A stretch of DNA of 64,000 nt from Rostratula benghalensis (GCA_013399305.1 VXAI01000049.1:1518954-1582953); one strand, 5' to 3'; positions 25,691 through 37,848 are shown, counted from the first letter of the stretch. The notes: generated from the letters alone by a model not told the origin. Program-made: numbers and translations.

Positions 25691-26164
25691 ACCAGCAGAA
25701 GTAGGGAGGTGATTGTCCCCCTGGACTCGGCACTGGTGAGGCCACCCCTTGAGTGTGGTTCTGAAGAGCCATTGAAGGAGCTGGGACTGTTCAGCTGGAA
25801 CAAGAGGAGGCTGAGGGGAGACCTCATCGCTCTCTACAGCTCCTTGAAAGGACATCGTAGAGAGGTTGGTGCTGGTCTCTTCTCACAGGGGATTAGCCAG
25901 AGAACAAGAGGGAATGGTGTCAAGCTGCACCAGGGCAGGTTTAGGCTGAACACTAGGAAAGAATTCTTGACAGAAAGAGTGGTCAGAGCCTGGAATGGGC
26001 TGCCCAGGGAGGGGGTTGAGTCCCCACCCCTGAGTGTGTTTGAGAGTGGTTGAGATGTGGTGTGGGGGGATCTGGTGTAGGGGAGAACTTGTAGAGTGGG
26101 GCTGATGGTTGGACTTGATGATCCCAAGGGTCTTTTCCAACCTGAACGATTCTATGTTTCTATG
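25691..26164 (+). mobile_element. CR1 LINE fragment, sense, same subfamily as the 4.3 kb copy
   Basis: A sense-strand CR1 3' fragment. It begins in the RT C-terminal region ('gaccagcagaagtagggagg'), passes through 'aggctgaggggagacctc', and ends with 'tcttttccaacctgaacg' and the octamers ATTCTATG and TTTCTATG. Near 25,760 the sequence jumps from 'gagtgtggttctgaagagcc' to 'attgaaggagctggg', so part of the usual CR1 body is lost. The tail segment 'gagagtggttgagatgtgg' is also present in reverse complement in the copy at 4.3 kb, which places both in one subfamily. The internal deletions of the two copies differ, so they decayed independently. Confidence 0.95.
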
Positions 26165-26678
26165 TAGCTGAGCTTGGTATTGGTGTGGCAAACTACTTAA
26201 GTTAGAGTTATACTAGTTGGGGTTCTGCTCAGAAGCAGCAGCACGAGTCAGTGCACAGCAAGTCTGTATCCTTAATTTATTTCTCTCAAAGCCCCCCAAA
26301 ACGTTCCTCACCGACTGGTGGGCAAAGAAGTGGAATGAGTAGATATTAGGAATATGTGGGGCAAACAAGGAACAGAGAATAGAAAACAGATCTTTTTGAT
26401 AGGTTGTAAAATCATTTTGTAACAGTGCATGATTTAATGCTATGTGTCAGATATCATCCTACGAGGCCAGGCTGTATTTACCACTCCGGGGCCAGATTCT
26501 GAAAGGAATGAGGTATTTGGGAAGTGAGCTTTTCCCTCAACATGCCTCTTTGCACCTCACTGTTAGACAGCTGTTGTGTGAAAGCCATACAGTAGTTAAG
26601 AATGAGAATTTTAAATTATTTGATTTGTTTTGGTGTTTCAAGTAAGATGAATACTTGCTTTTTTCCTTATATACTTTC

Positions 26679-26725
26679 ACAGGATCACAGGATAGCTCAG
26701 GTTGGAAAGATAAATGTCTTAGAGT
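26679..26725 (-). mobile_element. CR1 3'-end scrap, antisense
   Basis: The plus strand reads AGGATCACAGGATAGCTCAG followed by GTTGGAAAGA. This is the antisense of a CR1 tail (octamer end plus the 'tttccaac' motif). Similarity fades after about 26,725. It is a very short, heavily 5'-truncated copy about 500 bases beyond the larger sense CR1. Confidence 0.75.
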
Positions 26726-28839
26726 ACTTCTCCTGAATTCTGATTAGGGTTTCCTTTCACCATGGACAATTAAATCTGACATGAAGGGATACAAAAAGAT
26801 GTTTGTTAAGGTTTTAGAAAGCTCAGTACTGACCTAGATACTGGAATTGCAGATATGTTCATATACATAGGGATTGTAAACCTGTAGTAAGGACTCAAAC
26901 TCACAAGAAGTTCCCCCCCCCAAAAAAAAAAAAAAAAAAAAAAAGTTATGATGATGAACATTGTCTGTAGAAATCTGCAGCCCTCTCTGTCTTATTAAAG
27001 AGCTGCAGTAGGACTTGGATACTAATTCAAGCCAGTTGGCTGATTTTCCGTATAAAGTTATAGTTCTGTGACCTTTATAAACTGAGTAGAGTTTCCACAT
27101 TAATTTGGATCAACCTATCACTGCAAATTACCCTTCTGTTTTCTTGTATCTCTATAAGACCTGTCAGATGAATACTATTGCCCTAAATTGTGATATTTCC
27201 CCTCCAAAAATGAGTTTACCATTTTTGCGATAACAATTACAGGTTGCATGAGAAAGGTGTGTTATTTCCTGAAATTGTATGTAATTTATTCTCAAGAGCT
27301 TGAAACTTAGTTTTGAAGTTAAACGCGTATCATCGTTGGAACTGCTCAGGTTATGTTATTTTACATTTCCTGAAACACCTTTGAAGTTAAACACAAATTA
27401 GGGGAAAATAAATTACAACTTGTGGAGTGACCAGTGTCTGATTATATATGATATAGTTAACTCCATCCTTTACGTAATGTTTATCCTAACAATTATCCAA
27501 TGTGCTCTAGAACCATTGAAATTATTCTTTCCTTGGGGGGAGTAGTTAGATTTTTTAATTTTTTTTATGGTGCATTTTCTTATTCATTTGCTGGGTCACC
27601 AGAACTAAGCATTTAAAAAATCTATTGTACTAATGAAAAAATTATTTAATATTAATTATAAGCCGGTACAACTGCTATTACTCAAGATAGTCTCTTATGA
27701 TCATTGTCTCTAGTTCTTTAGTACTTCGCCTTGCCAAAAATTTATTGGGTTTATTGTTTGAATTTGAATATTGTTATATTTAGGACCATGAAATAGATTG
27801 ATAAGGCACACTTAACTTTTCTTTGCCCATTCTATAGTCTACAAAGATGCATTGGGATTTCAAATTAACAGAGTTCCATTAAGAAAAACCATTTCAGTCC
27901 AAAAATAAGCTTTTTAATTCTTAGACTATGACTTGTATTATGACAGAAATTAACATTTTTGTGACTTGTAATTAACTGTGTCTTCTCATGCTGTGAGTAA
28001 GATTTGGCATCTGTAGCTGGAGTCAACTGTATCTTGAGGTCTAGTTATCTGTAGCTGTTTTGTTATTTATAGTTTTTTCAGGGATGCAGGCAATAAAGAG
28101 CACAAATAAAATCTGTGGCTGGTGTCTGCATCCCTGTTCCATTTCATTCCTGCAGTGTCATCAGAGTTCCCTCAAATTCTTCCTGTGCTTGGAAGTCTCT
28201 GGGGTTAGTGTTTAAGTCTTTGATGCTGCTGGTAATTCCCGTCTGTGCCATTAAAGCTGCGTTTTCTAACCCTCCCTTGGTAATTGTTGCAAGGACTTAG
28301 ACAAGTAAGACTATCCAAAGGCATCACTAAGGTCAAACTGTGGTAGAAAGTGCTCTGATTTTATCCTGGAGATTGATGCTTGTATCACCTTTTTTTTCGA
28401 TTCAGCAGCTGGGGTTATAAAATGTACTTGCAATCACTGATAAGGTGTTAGATCAGACTACAAGTGGAGTAACACAGTATTTTATACACTGTGTGTAGTT
28501 TTACCTAATGCAACAATAAATCAGTGAAGGCAGAGGTCTTTTTTAAATTTCAATGAAAATTCAGTTGCTGAAAATAGAGTTATTTCTGGCTTAAGTTCTA
28601 GAAATATGAATTCACTTCAGTTCTTTAAAGCTGTAAAAAATTTTTTAACTACAAACTTTCTGAGAAGGCCGTAAAGAAACAAGCAATAACATGAGAGGCA
28701 CTGCCTTCAGTATATTCTAATTATTTTGTCATTGGCTATAAGCAAACTGAGAGGAGGGGACGAGGTGATAAAATGTACTTTAAGTAAGCTGTGAAAAAAA
28801 ATTCCTATTACTGAACACAATCTAAAACCATCTCTAGGC
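26726..28839. other. Intergenic, no gene seen
   Basis: Very AT-rich unique DNA after the CR1 scrap, with the C9/A-tract at 26,913-26,944. Almost no frames exceed 60 codons. Confidence 0.7.
26913..26944 (+). repeat. C9 followed by a long A-tract
   Basis: A run of nine C passes directly into about 23 A. This junction is prone to sequencing and length error. Confidence 0.85.
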
Positions 28840-29060
28840 GAGAGTGAGACAGAAGGTGGAAGAATGGGCCCATTTTACCATTTTATGGAAATAAAATATT
28901 ACTTAAAAATATTTACTAGCTGATCAATAAATCATATTTTTATGTAAGTCCAGAAGGTCCAGTAGAGAGCTTTTTATGCTACAGGTTGTTTTAATGATGA
29001 CTGAAAAGTATGCTTTTTTCCTTGCATTAAATTGTTATGTTGTAAAATAGCAGTTACATA
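28840..29060. promoter_or_regulatory. Candidate conserved noncoding element
   Basis: AT-rich, non-repetitive sequence including TTTATGGAAATAAAATATT, TAGCTGATCAATAAATC and TTTTAATGATGACTG. No coding frame. A weak call on texture alone. Confidence 0.25.
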
Positions 29061-29656
29061 CAGTAAATCTCATTCATGTTTATTAAATGAGTGGCACAAG
29101 AGGGAGCTGGGGGTATAGAAATGAAGATTATTAAAGACTATGCCGAACTACTGTTGAACTTCTACAGCACCTTTCTTCTAAGTTTTAAAGTGCTGTTTCT
29201 TGTGAAATTAACATTGTTCTTTTCTAAAACCTACCTACCTATAGAAATAGACCCAAAAGTGACACCAAGCAACCGTGCTCATTAGTATGTTGAAAATTTG
29301 AGCAGCATTAAGCAGAATTTACACTTGGTTTTTGTCTACAAGTCAAGCAGAAACAGAGTTTATTCAATACTTCCCTTCCCCAGATGGATTTTTGCTTGGT
29401 TGCTGTTGCTTTTTTACAAATTATGTCAAGTTCATGCACGTATATGATTTTTACTTTTCTTTACCACCATAACCAAGAAATGGTATTCATTAGTCTTTGT
29501 AGCTTGCTTGGTTTTTCTACTGGATTTCAGATGTTTTTCTTGAATTTTGTCTGCTTTGGAGTACATTGTCCAGTTAATGGAGAGTTGATTTAATTATGAC
29601 TTAGATACTTTTATGACTGATTCAGAGCAAAACTAATAAGATGAAAATGAATCTTA

Positions 29657-29690
29657 AAAAAAAAACAAAACAAAAACAAAAACAAAAACG
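29657..29690 (+). repeat. (AAAAC)n microsatellite
   Basis: An A-run followed by AACAAAACAAAAACAAAAAC. A simple A-rich repeat upstream of the CR1 scrap at 29.8 kb. Confidence 0.85.
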
Positions 29691-29800
29691 AAACAGTTTT
29701 AACAGATACAATTGGAAATGAAACATCTTCAAAAGGCTTAAAAAATTATACTCTTTTTTTATATATAGTGCCAAAATGGGTTTGTCAGCGTTAGTTTGAC

Positions 29801-29856
29801 AGTTGGATTAGATTATCTGAAAGGTCCCTTCCAACCTAGGCCATTCTATGGTTATT
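29801..29856 (+). mobile_element. CR1 3'-end scrap, sense
   Basis: AGTTGGATTAGATTATCTGA followed by AAGGTCCCTTCCAACCTAGG and CCATTCTATGGTTAT is the characteristic last 50-60 bases of a CR1 element. No upstream CR1 body is visible, so this is an extreme 5' truncation. The (AAAAC)n tract at 29,657-29,690 lies about 110 bases upstream and is separate. Confidence 0.85.
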
Positions 29857-32800
29857 TTTATTGTTTCACACTGAAATGATGAATTATCACATTGGGTTGT
29901 TTCTTGTGGCCTGCTCACAAGCTTCAAAGGATTGTCAGAATTGCACAGGAAAAGACTTCAAATCTGATTCTTTGATCTCATTTATATGGTTCTCCATGTA
30001 CAGTTTCATTGGCTTTGGGGAGTTGTTTCCAAATTATATTGGTGTCAGGCTAGAATCAAATAATACCAGTTCAAACACCAAACACACCACTTTTAACCAA
30101 AAAACATCACTGGCTTTCACCAACTTGAAAGGTACAAGTGGTGAGCTGCAGTGTCTTTCTCTGCGGGTTCAAGGAAACAGATTTTATTCCCTTGCCTCTG
30201 GTGGCTCCATACCTACATATATAAACAGTATTTTTAGCTCAAAGTGTTACAGCTAGCTCAAGTGTGTTTCCTAATAAATTTTCTCATATGGAAACTGCAT
30301 GATATGAACTCATCTCTCATCTCCACTTGGACAATACCTAAGTAAATACCAATTTACTGTCCAGATGTTGTCTCCCACCGTGTAAACTCTTTTATTAAAA
30401 TAATAATAGCAGTGGCCATGGCCAAGAGATTTCCCTTCAGGCAATGAACAGAAGCTTTGTGAAGGCCTGTAGTACTTTTGAAAAATGTTCTGTCTAGAGT
30501 GACAAAAGTGAAAACCATTTAGAGGCCACCATCCAGGGAAGGAATGCCATGTATCCTTTAGAAACCATTGGCTTTCACAGGCTGCTTGGAAAAAGTTAGC
30601 GGAAGTTCTGGGACAGCGTATTCCCTCCTGCGCTGTCATGTCTTTCTGCAAAGCAAACTTAACTATCAAGCAAAACGAGTTTTTCTGTGATTCCACATCT
30701 GTTTCTGCTCTGTCAAGGTGCATCTGGGAATATATTTCCCCTTGCAGCAGCAGGTGGCGTTGAATAGCTCACGTTATTCTCATAAGCATTTTGTCTCACA
30801 TGTAGTAAAAACTTCTCTCCCAAAAGAGATAACCCACAAGAGAAATTCAACAAGTTTTTATAGCCATAGCAAACTTTCTGCAGGACAGAAGTAGGGGTCA
30901 TATTCTTCCAACTTAAATCACACAGGCTATAAATGCTATATTAAGGAATCTCAAAAAGAGGTGTGGCACAATGACAACTTAATTACTTAATTATTGTTAT
31001 TTTTTATTGACAAATCTCTTTAAGCACCTCAGGTTTCACACTGTGGTACAGTCATGTTTACCACCTACCAGCAACTCTTTGCTCTGCAGCAAATTCACAA
31101 ACCGGGGTTAGTTTTGTGTCATTGTTTGGCCACTCTGCCTCCTTACAGTCAAGGAACTGATTCCCCTCCCAAATACACTCTGAGTGTGTCTTCACCGAGT
31201 AGAGAGCAGCGCTTCAGACTTACGCTGCGGTGAGAATGGAACGAGAGTTCGCATCTTCTGAACTTCTTTCTGAAACTATTTCTAACAGCCATGGGGCACC
31301 GCAGAAGAGGTTCAAAACAGAGCTCCAAATTACTTCTTAAGTTTATTTTTAAAATACAACACACTCGTGAAACCAAAAATAATTTCTTTTTACCTGCACA
31401 CAGGTAAAATTTAAGAACAGAAATCTTGTACAAGCAAATGACTACACATCAGTTTTAGCACTGATTATGAGTATTTAAGAAATCCATCCATCTTTCTTTC
31501 ATCAACAGTCAGAGTTTTTCATTTGCATATCTAATAATTTATGGCATGTCCTGACCCCAAGCAGTAATTGAACCAATAGATCTTCAGACTAGATTTACTC
31601 CAGCCTGGCTGCCTCAGTAATGTAACTCTGCAGGAGTTTTGGATTACTCCAAATGCCATCTCCTCTTCTGAGAGGTTGACAGTCACAGCCAAAATTTAAC
31701 CTCCCAAATGTCAAGGCAAAAACTCTGTTGCCTAATTTAGACTATAAAATTCTGTTCTTGAAATTTTTCAGATGAAAATAGGAGGCACCATGATGCTTCC
31801 TAACATTACCTCTGGAAAACTGGTTTTAATGTTTAAGACTAATGATAAATGAGTTCTCCTAAGATTTTAAAACCATGTAAGAGCCTTAATCTCAGAGTGA
31901 AGGGGGAAAAGGTAATGTAAAAATTTAAAAAATATATATTAAAAAAAAAAATATGGAAGCTGTTGTATTAGAGAGTAATATCAGACTGATGAGAATTTTG
32001 CTGAGAGGAGGTGTGGAAGGGGGAGATGGGGTGCTTTTCTGACTCGAGCAAGCCATGGCACAGGGCAGAAACACCCACCCAGTGCCTGTGTTCCTCCTTC
32101 TCAAAATGTGGCTTAGAGGCCAGTTTCGAGGTAGCATTATGTGCCTCAGCAAAGCGTTCTCAAAATCTTTGAACAAGAAAAATACCAGGGAGCACACAGC
32201 TCTGCTCTGTTGCAGTCTCTTTGCTGAATACTAACTACAGAGCAACGGCAGCTGTGGAAGTTGTGGGTTTGCAGCAGGTATGGCTTGGGAAACTCCGTCT
32301 GACCGTGGGGGAAGCAGCAGGTGCAGAGACCGGTCACTCTGTTGCTGCTTCCAAATCGTATCCTGGATATTATTGAAAAAGCCCCAAGTTTGAAATTTTA
32401 TAGCAACTCCCATCAGCTGGCTATTTTGTTTTCCTGGAAAGGAGCTCGATTGAATAAGCTCTGGCAGAGACACAGAGCCTATGCTCTTGCCGCTGACCCA
32501 AGTCCCAAACCAGCACACACAGACTGTGAGAAAATGCTACTGTCTCACAGCTGTGGAGGGGGGAAAAAAGAGCAGTAGAGGTACAAACAAGGGAACTCTG
32601 AGCCAGTCCCCAATTAATGGCATAAACAGTATTTATCTATTGATGATCAAGTGCTGCTATTGTTCCCTGGTAGCTAAGTTCAATGATGATAGGCATCTTG
32701 GAGGACGGGTAGATAGACAGAAAGACAGATATCCTCAGCTCCTTCAACCATCCATAATATCCTGTGTGCTGCCATCACTGCTTCAGTCTGACCAATTGCC

Positions 32801-33192
32801 TCAGTAACACGTTCCATCTTGTCCAATCAATATTAGCACTTCGGTAACTCTTTGCAGAGCTACAGCTATCTGCTAGCACTGGAGGAACCTCATCTTGCAT
32901 TGTTGCACGGAGAGACGGTCATACGGAAGAAGAAATGTCATTATCTATTTAAATTTGCTCATTTAATTGCTTTCATTGACTTGTTTTTTGCTCTGATACC
33001 TTTTTTTTTTTTACCCATTATGCAAATACTTGAGAGCAAAAATTAAAAAGTTGCAGTATCAGAAGAGGAATGAAGATTGAAGAGTTTAATGGGAAATCTG
33101 GGTTTGGTGCCTGGCCTCCTCTCCAAGCAATTACTGTGCGCCTCAGTTCTGTAGATTTAAATGGGATTAATGATACTATTAAATCACCTGTT
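29857..33192. other. Intergenic, no gene identified
   Basis: AT-rich. A 131-codon plus-strand frame (29,861-30,256) and a 137-codon minus-strand ATG frame (30,723-30,310) are the longest here, and neither is recognised. A perfect octamer ATTTGCAT lies at 31,521-31,528. Confidence 0.6.
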
Positions 33193-34149
33193 GTAAGACT
33201 AAGGCCAGTGCTATTTAACACCTTTGTTGCAGACATGGACACTGGGATTGAGTGCACCCTCAGCAAGTTTGCTGATGACACCAAGCTCAGTGGCACAGTC
33301 AACACGCTGGAGGGAAGGGATGCCATCCAGAGGGACCTGGACAGGCTGGAGAGGTGGGCTAGTGCAAATGTCATGAAGTTCAACCAGGCCAAGTGCAGGG
33401 TCTTGCACCTGGGACATAGCAATCCCAAGCACAGGTAGAGGTTGGACGGAGAATGGCTGGAGAGCAGCCCTGAGGAGGGGGACTTCAGAGTGATGATAAA
33501 TGAGAAGCTCAATATGAGCCAGCAGTGTGCACTGGCAGCCCAGAAAGCTAACCCCATCCTGGGCTGCATCAAAAGAATTATGGCCAGCAGGTCAAGGGAG
33601 GTGATTCTGCCCCTCTGCTCTCATGAGACCCCACCTGGAGCACTGTGTCCAGCCCTGGAGTCCTCAGCATAGTAAGGGCATGGACCTGTTGGAGCGGGTC
33701 CAGCAGAGGGCCATGAAGATGCTCAGAAGGCTGGAGCACCTCTGCTATGAGGACAGGCTGAGAGAGCTGGGCTTGTTCAGCCTGGAGAAGAGAAGGCTCT
33801 GGGGAGACCTTAGAGCAGCCTTCCAGCATCTGAAGGGAGCTACAGGAGAACTGGAGAGGGACTCTTTGTCAGGGAGTGGAGTGACAGGACAAGGGGTAAT
33901 GGCTTTAAATTGGAAGAGGGGAGATTTAGATTGGATACCAGAAAGAAATTCTTTCGTGTGAGGGTGGTGAGACCCTGGCCCAGGTTGCCCAGGGAAGTTG
34001 TGGCTGCCCCACCCCTAGAAATGTTTAAGACCAGGCTGGATGGGGCTTTGAGCAACCTGGTCTGGTGGGAGGTGTCCCTGCCCAGAGCAGGGGGGTTGGA
34101 ACTCGATGATCTTGAAGGTCCCTTCCAACTCTAACCATTCTATGATTCA
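33193..34149 (+). mobile_element. CR1 LINE, sense, long 3' copy with RT C-terminal remnant
   Basis: The best-preserved transposable element in the window. The 5' break lies near 33,193, inside the reverse-transcriptase domain. The frame at 33,214-33,436 encodes the RT palm motif FADDTKL (about 33,270-33,290), the usual CR1 form of the Y/F-x-D-D catalytic box, then the [10 protein letters not shown] and HLGHSNPKH stretches, ending at a TAG at 33,436. Further CR1 RT C-terminal sequence ([38 protein letters not shown]) follows in the frame 33,442-33,672. It then shifts frame near 33,620 ([29 protein letters not shown]). The copy is therefore dead: an in-frame stop, at least one frameshift and no 5' half. 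The tail ends 'cttccaactctaaccattctatgattc'. CR1 copies move by target-primed reverse transcription using an endonuclease/RT encoded by full-length elements; this copy cannot. Confidence 0.97.
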
Positions 34150-35084
34150 TGTGATTAGCAGAGCTATATAAATACAAGATCCAGAGGCAGAATTGCTGCT
34201 GTTTCCTCCCAAGGTCAGGAGCTGACTGATACTGAAGGATGATATCATACAATGGTGCAGGATCAAAAGGAGGGGAAAGCAGGTCCACAGGCAGTATGGG
34301 AATACCAGCACTGGAAGAATAAACATCCCTGGCTTTACCACCCAAATTCTCTCATTAACTGACAAAGGGAGGCTGAGGACAGTGTAGTATAAAATGTGTC
34401 TTATCCCACCCAGCTGCTGCTGAAAAGTGGGTGTTCCTGGTGAGTGTCAGGGAAAACCAGCAAGTACCAGTGAGAGGCAGAAATTGTGACATCTCCCTTG
34501 GCACCCTGAGGACATACAGAATGGTGGGAAGTTTCCTGTGTTATCTGTGTGATCGCTGAAAGTTTTCCTTGCCATAATGCACAGAGCAATACGGGATAAA
34601 TCCTCTTTTGTTAAAGTGAAATGCGGCTCAGCTGAAATTACATGCAAAAATGTAAGGAGGACAAAAACATCCCTTCCCTAAAAACTGTTGATCTCCTGTG
34701 ATGGCCTCTCTGTCAGCATTGGCCAGTCACTATTTCTGTTCTTTTCTCTCTCTTCTTTTTTTTTTTTTTTTTTTTCCCCCCGTTGTTTTTCCTCCTGACA
34801 GGTTTCTTCAACTGTGCTTCTTTTCCAGATGAAAAGCACGGGTGGAGAGTCTAGTGCCTAATTGTCCTAAGACTAAATATTTGTTCACTTGCTTAAGGTG
34901 TGAGAAGTCCTGGAGAGTTCTCTGCTTACACAGGAGCATTTCAGCGTAGAGGTGTGCTGCAGAAAGGTATTGGTGTAGAAAAGGGAAAAATTCTGCAGGT
35001 CAGTGTAATCTCTGTTACTCTAAGAGTTAGTGATAGTTACTGAGAATGATAGGGGTGGGTGGGTTTTTCTCCCTTTAAACTGTG
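34150..35084. other. Spacer between two tail-to-tail CR1 copies
   Basis: Unique sequence with a T20/C6 tract near 34,756-34,781. Short frames only. Confidence 0.7.
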
Positions 35085-35964
35085 TCACTGAGCACTGTGT
35101 CAGCCTGGCTTTTAAATCCCTCCAGGGATGGGGCCTCAACCCCTTCCCTGAGCAGCCAAGGCTTAAGAACCCTTTCAGTGTCAAAATTTTTCCAGATATC
35201 CAAACTGAACCTCCCCTGGTGCAACTGGAGGCCATTTCCTCCTGTCCCATGGCCTGGGACTCGGGAGAAGAGACCAAACCCCCCCTGGCTGCCCCCTCCT
35301 TTCAGGGAGCTGCGGAGAGAGGGTCTCCCCTCAGCCCCCTCTTCTCCAGGCTGGCCAGGCCCAGCTCCCTCAGCTTCTCCTCACAAGACCTACTCTCCAG
35401 ACCCCTCACCAGCTTCCCTGCCCTTCTCTGGACCTGCTCCAGCACCTCAATGGCTTTTTTGTGGTGAGGGTCACAAAACTGGACACAGCCCTCGAGGTGG
35501 GGCCTCAGCAGTGCCGAGTAGAGGGGGACGGTCACCTCCCGAGGCCTACTCGCCGTGCCGGTCCTGACACAGGCCCGGATGCCGTTGGCTTCTTGGCCCC
35601 CTGGGCACTCTGCTGGCTCCTGTTCGGCCCACAGTCACCAACACCCCCAGGGCCTTTTCTGCCCGGCAGCTCCAGCCACTCTGCCCCAAACCTGTGGTGT
35701 GACCCAAGTGTGGGACCCGGCACTTGGCCTTCTTGAACCTCATCCCATTGGCCTCGGCCTATCGATCCAGCCTGTCCAGATCCCTCTGCTAAGCCTGTCT
35801 ACCCTCCAGCAGGGCGACACTCCCTCTTAGTGTCATCTGCAAATTTACTGAGGGAGCACTCGATCCTCTCCTCCAGATCATTGGGGAAGATGTTAAACGG
35901 CTTCAGTACTGAGCCCTGGGGGACACCACTCGTGACCAACTGGATTCAACTCCATTCACCACCA
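35085..35964 (-). mobile_element. CR1 LINE, antisense, RT C-terminal remnant
   Basis: On the minus strand this is CR1 sequence from within the RT ORF down into the 3' UTR. The antisense of the RT region is clear: 'gtcatctgcaaatttactga' near 35,835 and 'ctgagccctgggggacacca' near 35,915. Peptide remnants on the minus strand include [19 protein letters not shown] and [20 protein letters not shown] (minus-strand frame 35,535-35,302). The last part of the 3' tail (octamers and CCTTCCAAC) is absent at the left end, so this copy was also trimmed there. It belongs to a different, more GC-rich CR1 subfamily than the 4.3 and 25.7 kb copies. It lies tail to tail with the sense copy ending at 34,149. 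Confidence 0.95.
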
Positions 35965-36407
35965 ATATCAAATGTCAGAAGTCCTGAAGCTTTTCAGTTG
36001 GTATTTTAAGTTGTTGCTGAGCAAACTTTTCTTTTAAGTCAACAAAATGAGTTTGATCTTTTGGCCTTTCCCCTTAAAATTTCCAGACTAGGACAGCAGT
36101 CATACGATGGGGTCAAAATCCCACTGTGTTCTTCAGGACCAATGCCTGTTACTGAGATGGGGGAGTAAAGGCAAGGGTGCTGAGAGCTGACACGAACAAA
36201 TCTGAATTTTGCTTTCGAGAGGGAGCTTATTGCAGAATCTGCACCCCAGGTCAGGTTTTACCATTGTTAGGACAGCAGAGCACAGCAGAGGTGGTACAAG
36301 AAAACCTGCCTTTAGAAGGAGGATAAAAATGTACGTAAGCTCATGTAAGTAATAGGTTTGTTTCAGGTTGAAAGTTAGTCTTCCTTTTTTCCTCCTGTTT
36401 TTTTCAG

Positions 36408-36574
36408 GTTAAATTCACTAGATGAAAACCAGGTGTGTTTGGTGGGCACTTATTCTCTAATGCTGACTGACAAGAGGAGCCCACTGACGAAAAAGGAAAA
36501 GAAGTGCAGCGTCGTGACAACAGCAGAAACCAACTCACTGGAGATGGCAGATGGACGGAGCGCTAGTAGTTCAG
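36408..36574 (+). other. Candidate exon (unknown transcript)
   Basis: A polypyrimidine tract and AG (CCTTTTTTCCTCCTGTTTTTTTCAG pattern, 36,381-36,407) precede a 167-base segment that ends at CAG|GTTAAT (36,574/36,575). One frame, from 36,409, is open for 55 codons and meets TAA just after the donor. The peptide is charged and polar (it includes SPLTKKEKKC and MADGRSASSSG) and matches no family I know. Splice-like signals occur often by chance. This may be a lncRNA exon, a coding exon or nothing. Confidence 0.2.
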
Positions 36575-37848
36575 GTTAATTTTTAGTCATTCTCAATAAT
36601 AGGTGTCCCAGCGTGGGGAGGAGCTGGAGAATACCCATGAGTGCTCTCAGGACCTGTGATTAGCTCAACAGAGGCCTCTGCTGAGCAAATAGTAACTGTG
36701 AGCATCTCACCTTTATATGCACTTGTAAGGACCATGTATTGCTCCTTTTACAGGCAGTGCTGTGAAGAAAGAAAATTCCAAAGGAACAAATGAGTGTGAA
36801 TAGATCGGTCTTACTTCTAAGGAAAAGCAAAAATCAAGAGCTGGGTCTTACGAAATAAGACTGTTCACACATAGTTTGCAATTAGAGAGCATTTTATTAT
36901 ATTTTGCTGTAATTTTGTTTATTAAAGGTTAAAAAGCCATTTGAGCAATCGTAGCAGAGAGACTGTGATTTGCCATAAGGTTTTAAGTATACCTTTGGAT
37001 CATTTGAAACTCTTTTCTGTCTTTGTTTAACTGAATTTGCCACACTGAAACTGCATCAAACCATTGATTTATTAGAAGTGCTTTATTCTTCACTCTAGAT
37101 CTGTGCAGATCTCAGCTATAAACCAGGAAAGCAGTAAAAAGTTGGATTTGTAAATATTTTAGAGGAGTCTGCTGTTCTGTGGAGCTTTATTGCTTTCTCT
37201 GGTGCTATTGAGTACTTTCTAGAAGCTCATTTGGGAAAAGGATTCTTTGATTTTGGTGATCAATTGATCAACATGTGAAGCTTTGCTCAGACACGCAGTT
37301 ATTGTGCAGAGCAGTACTTTCAAATATCCATTTGAATGTGTTTGTGAAGCTTGCTTTATTCGAGACTGCTCCAGGCAAATTAAAATGTACTGCTATATAA
37401 TAAGTATGGGAAGGTTAGCACTCACACGTTAGGGATAAAACATTTTGACAGTTCTATTCTACATTTGCATTTAAAAATTGTAACGCTTTTAATTAGACCC
37501 TATGTTTATCATAGGATCTCTTGTAGGCATTACTACTGTGAGATTGTTACCTTTCAGGATTTGCTCTGGACTGCTTGTCTGTGGGGAAGCACAAAAGCCT
37601 GCTGGTTCCACATCCATTTCATTTTCTGGTGCATGGTATGTCTCATTGTCTTCAATTTCTCATGAGGCTCCAACTGTACCACTGCTGCTGAGTCATTTGC
37701 ATTTGGTTTTGAGCTTTTTTTTTTTTAATGTGCAGAGTAAGGGAGGTGCATGTGCGTAGTTCACTCTTACACACTTGGTATATTTTTCCACTGCTTTCCA
37801 AATTCTCAATTGTTGGTGCACAGTAGAATCCCTGAGGGGATAGAGGCA

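Noticed and set aside
25511..26191. Frames of 87-121 codons on both strands
   Set aside because: They lie within or overlap the sense CR1 copy.
33018..33572. 184-codon minus-strand frame
   Set aside because: It is the antisense shadow of the CR1 RT sequence.
35030..35830. Plus-strand frames of 145 and 161 codons
   Set aside because: They are the antisense shadow of the minus-strand CR1 copy.
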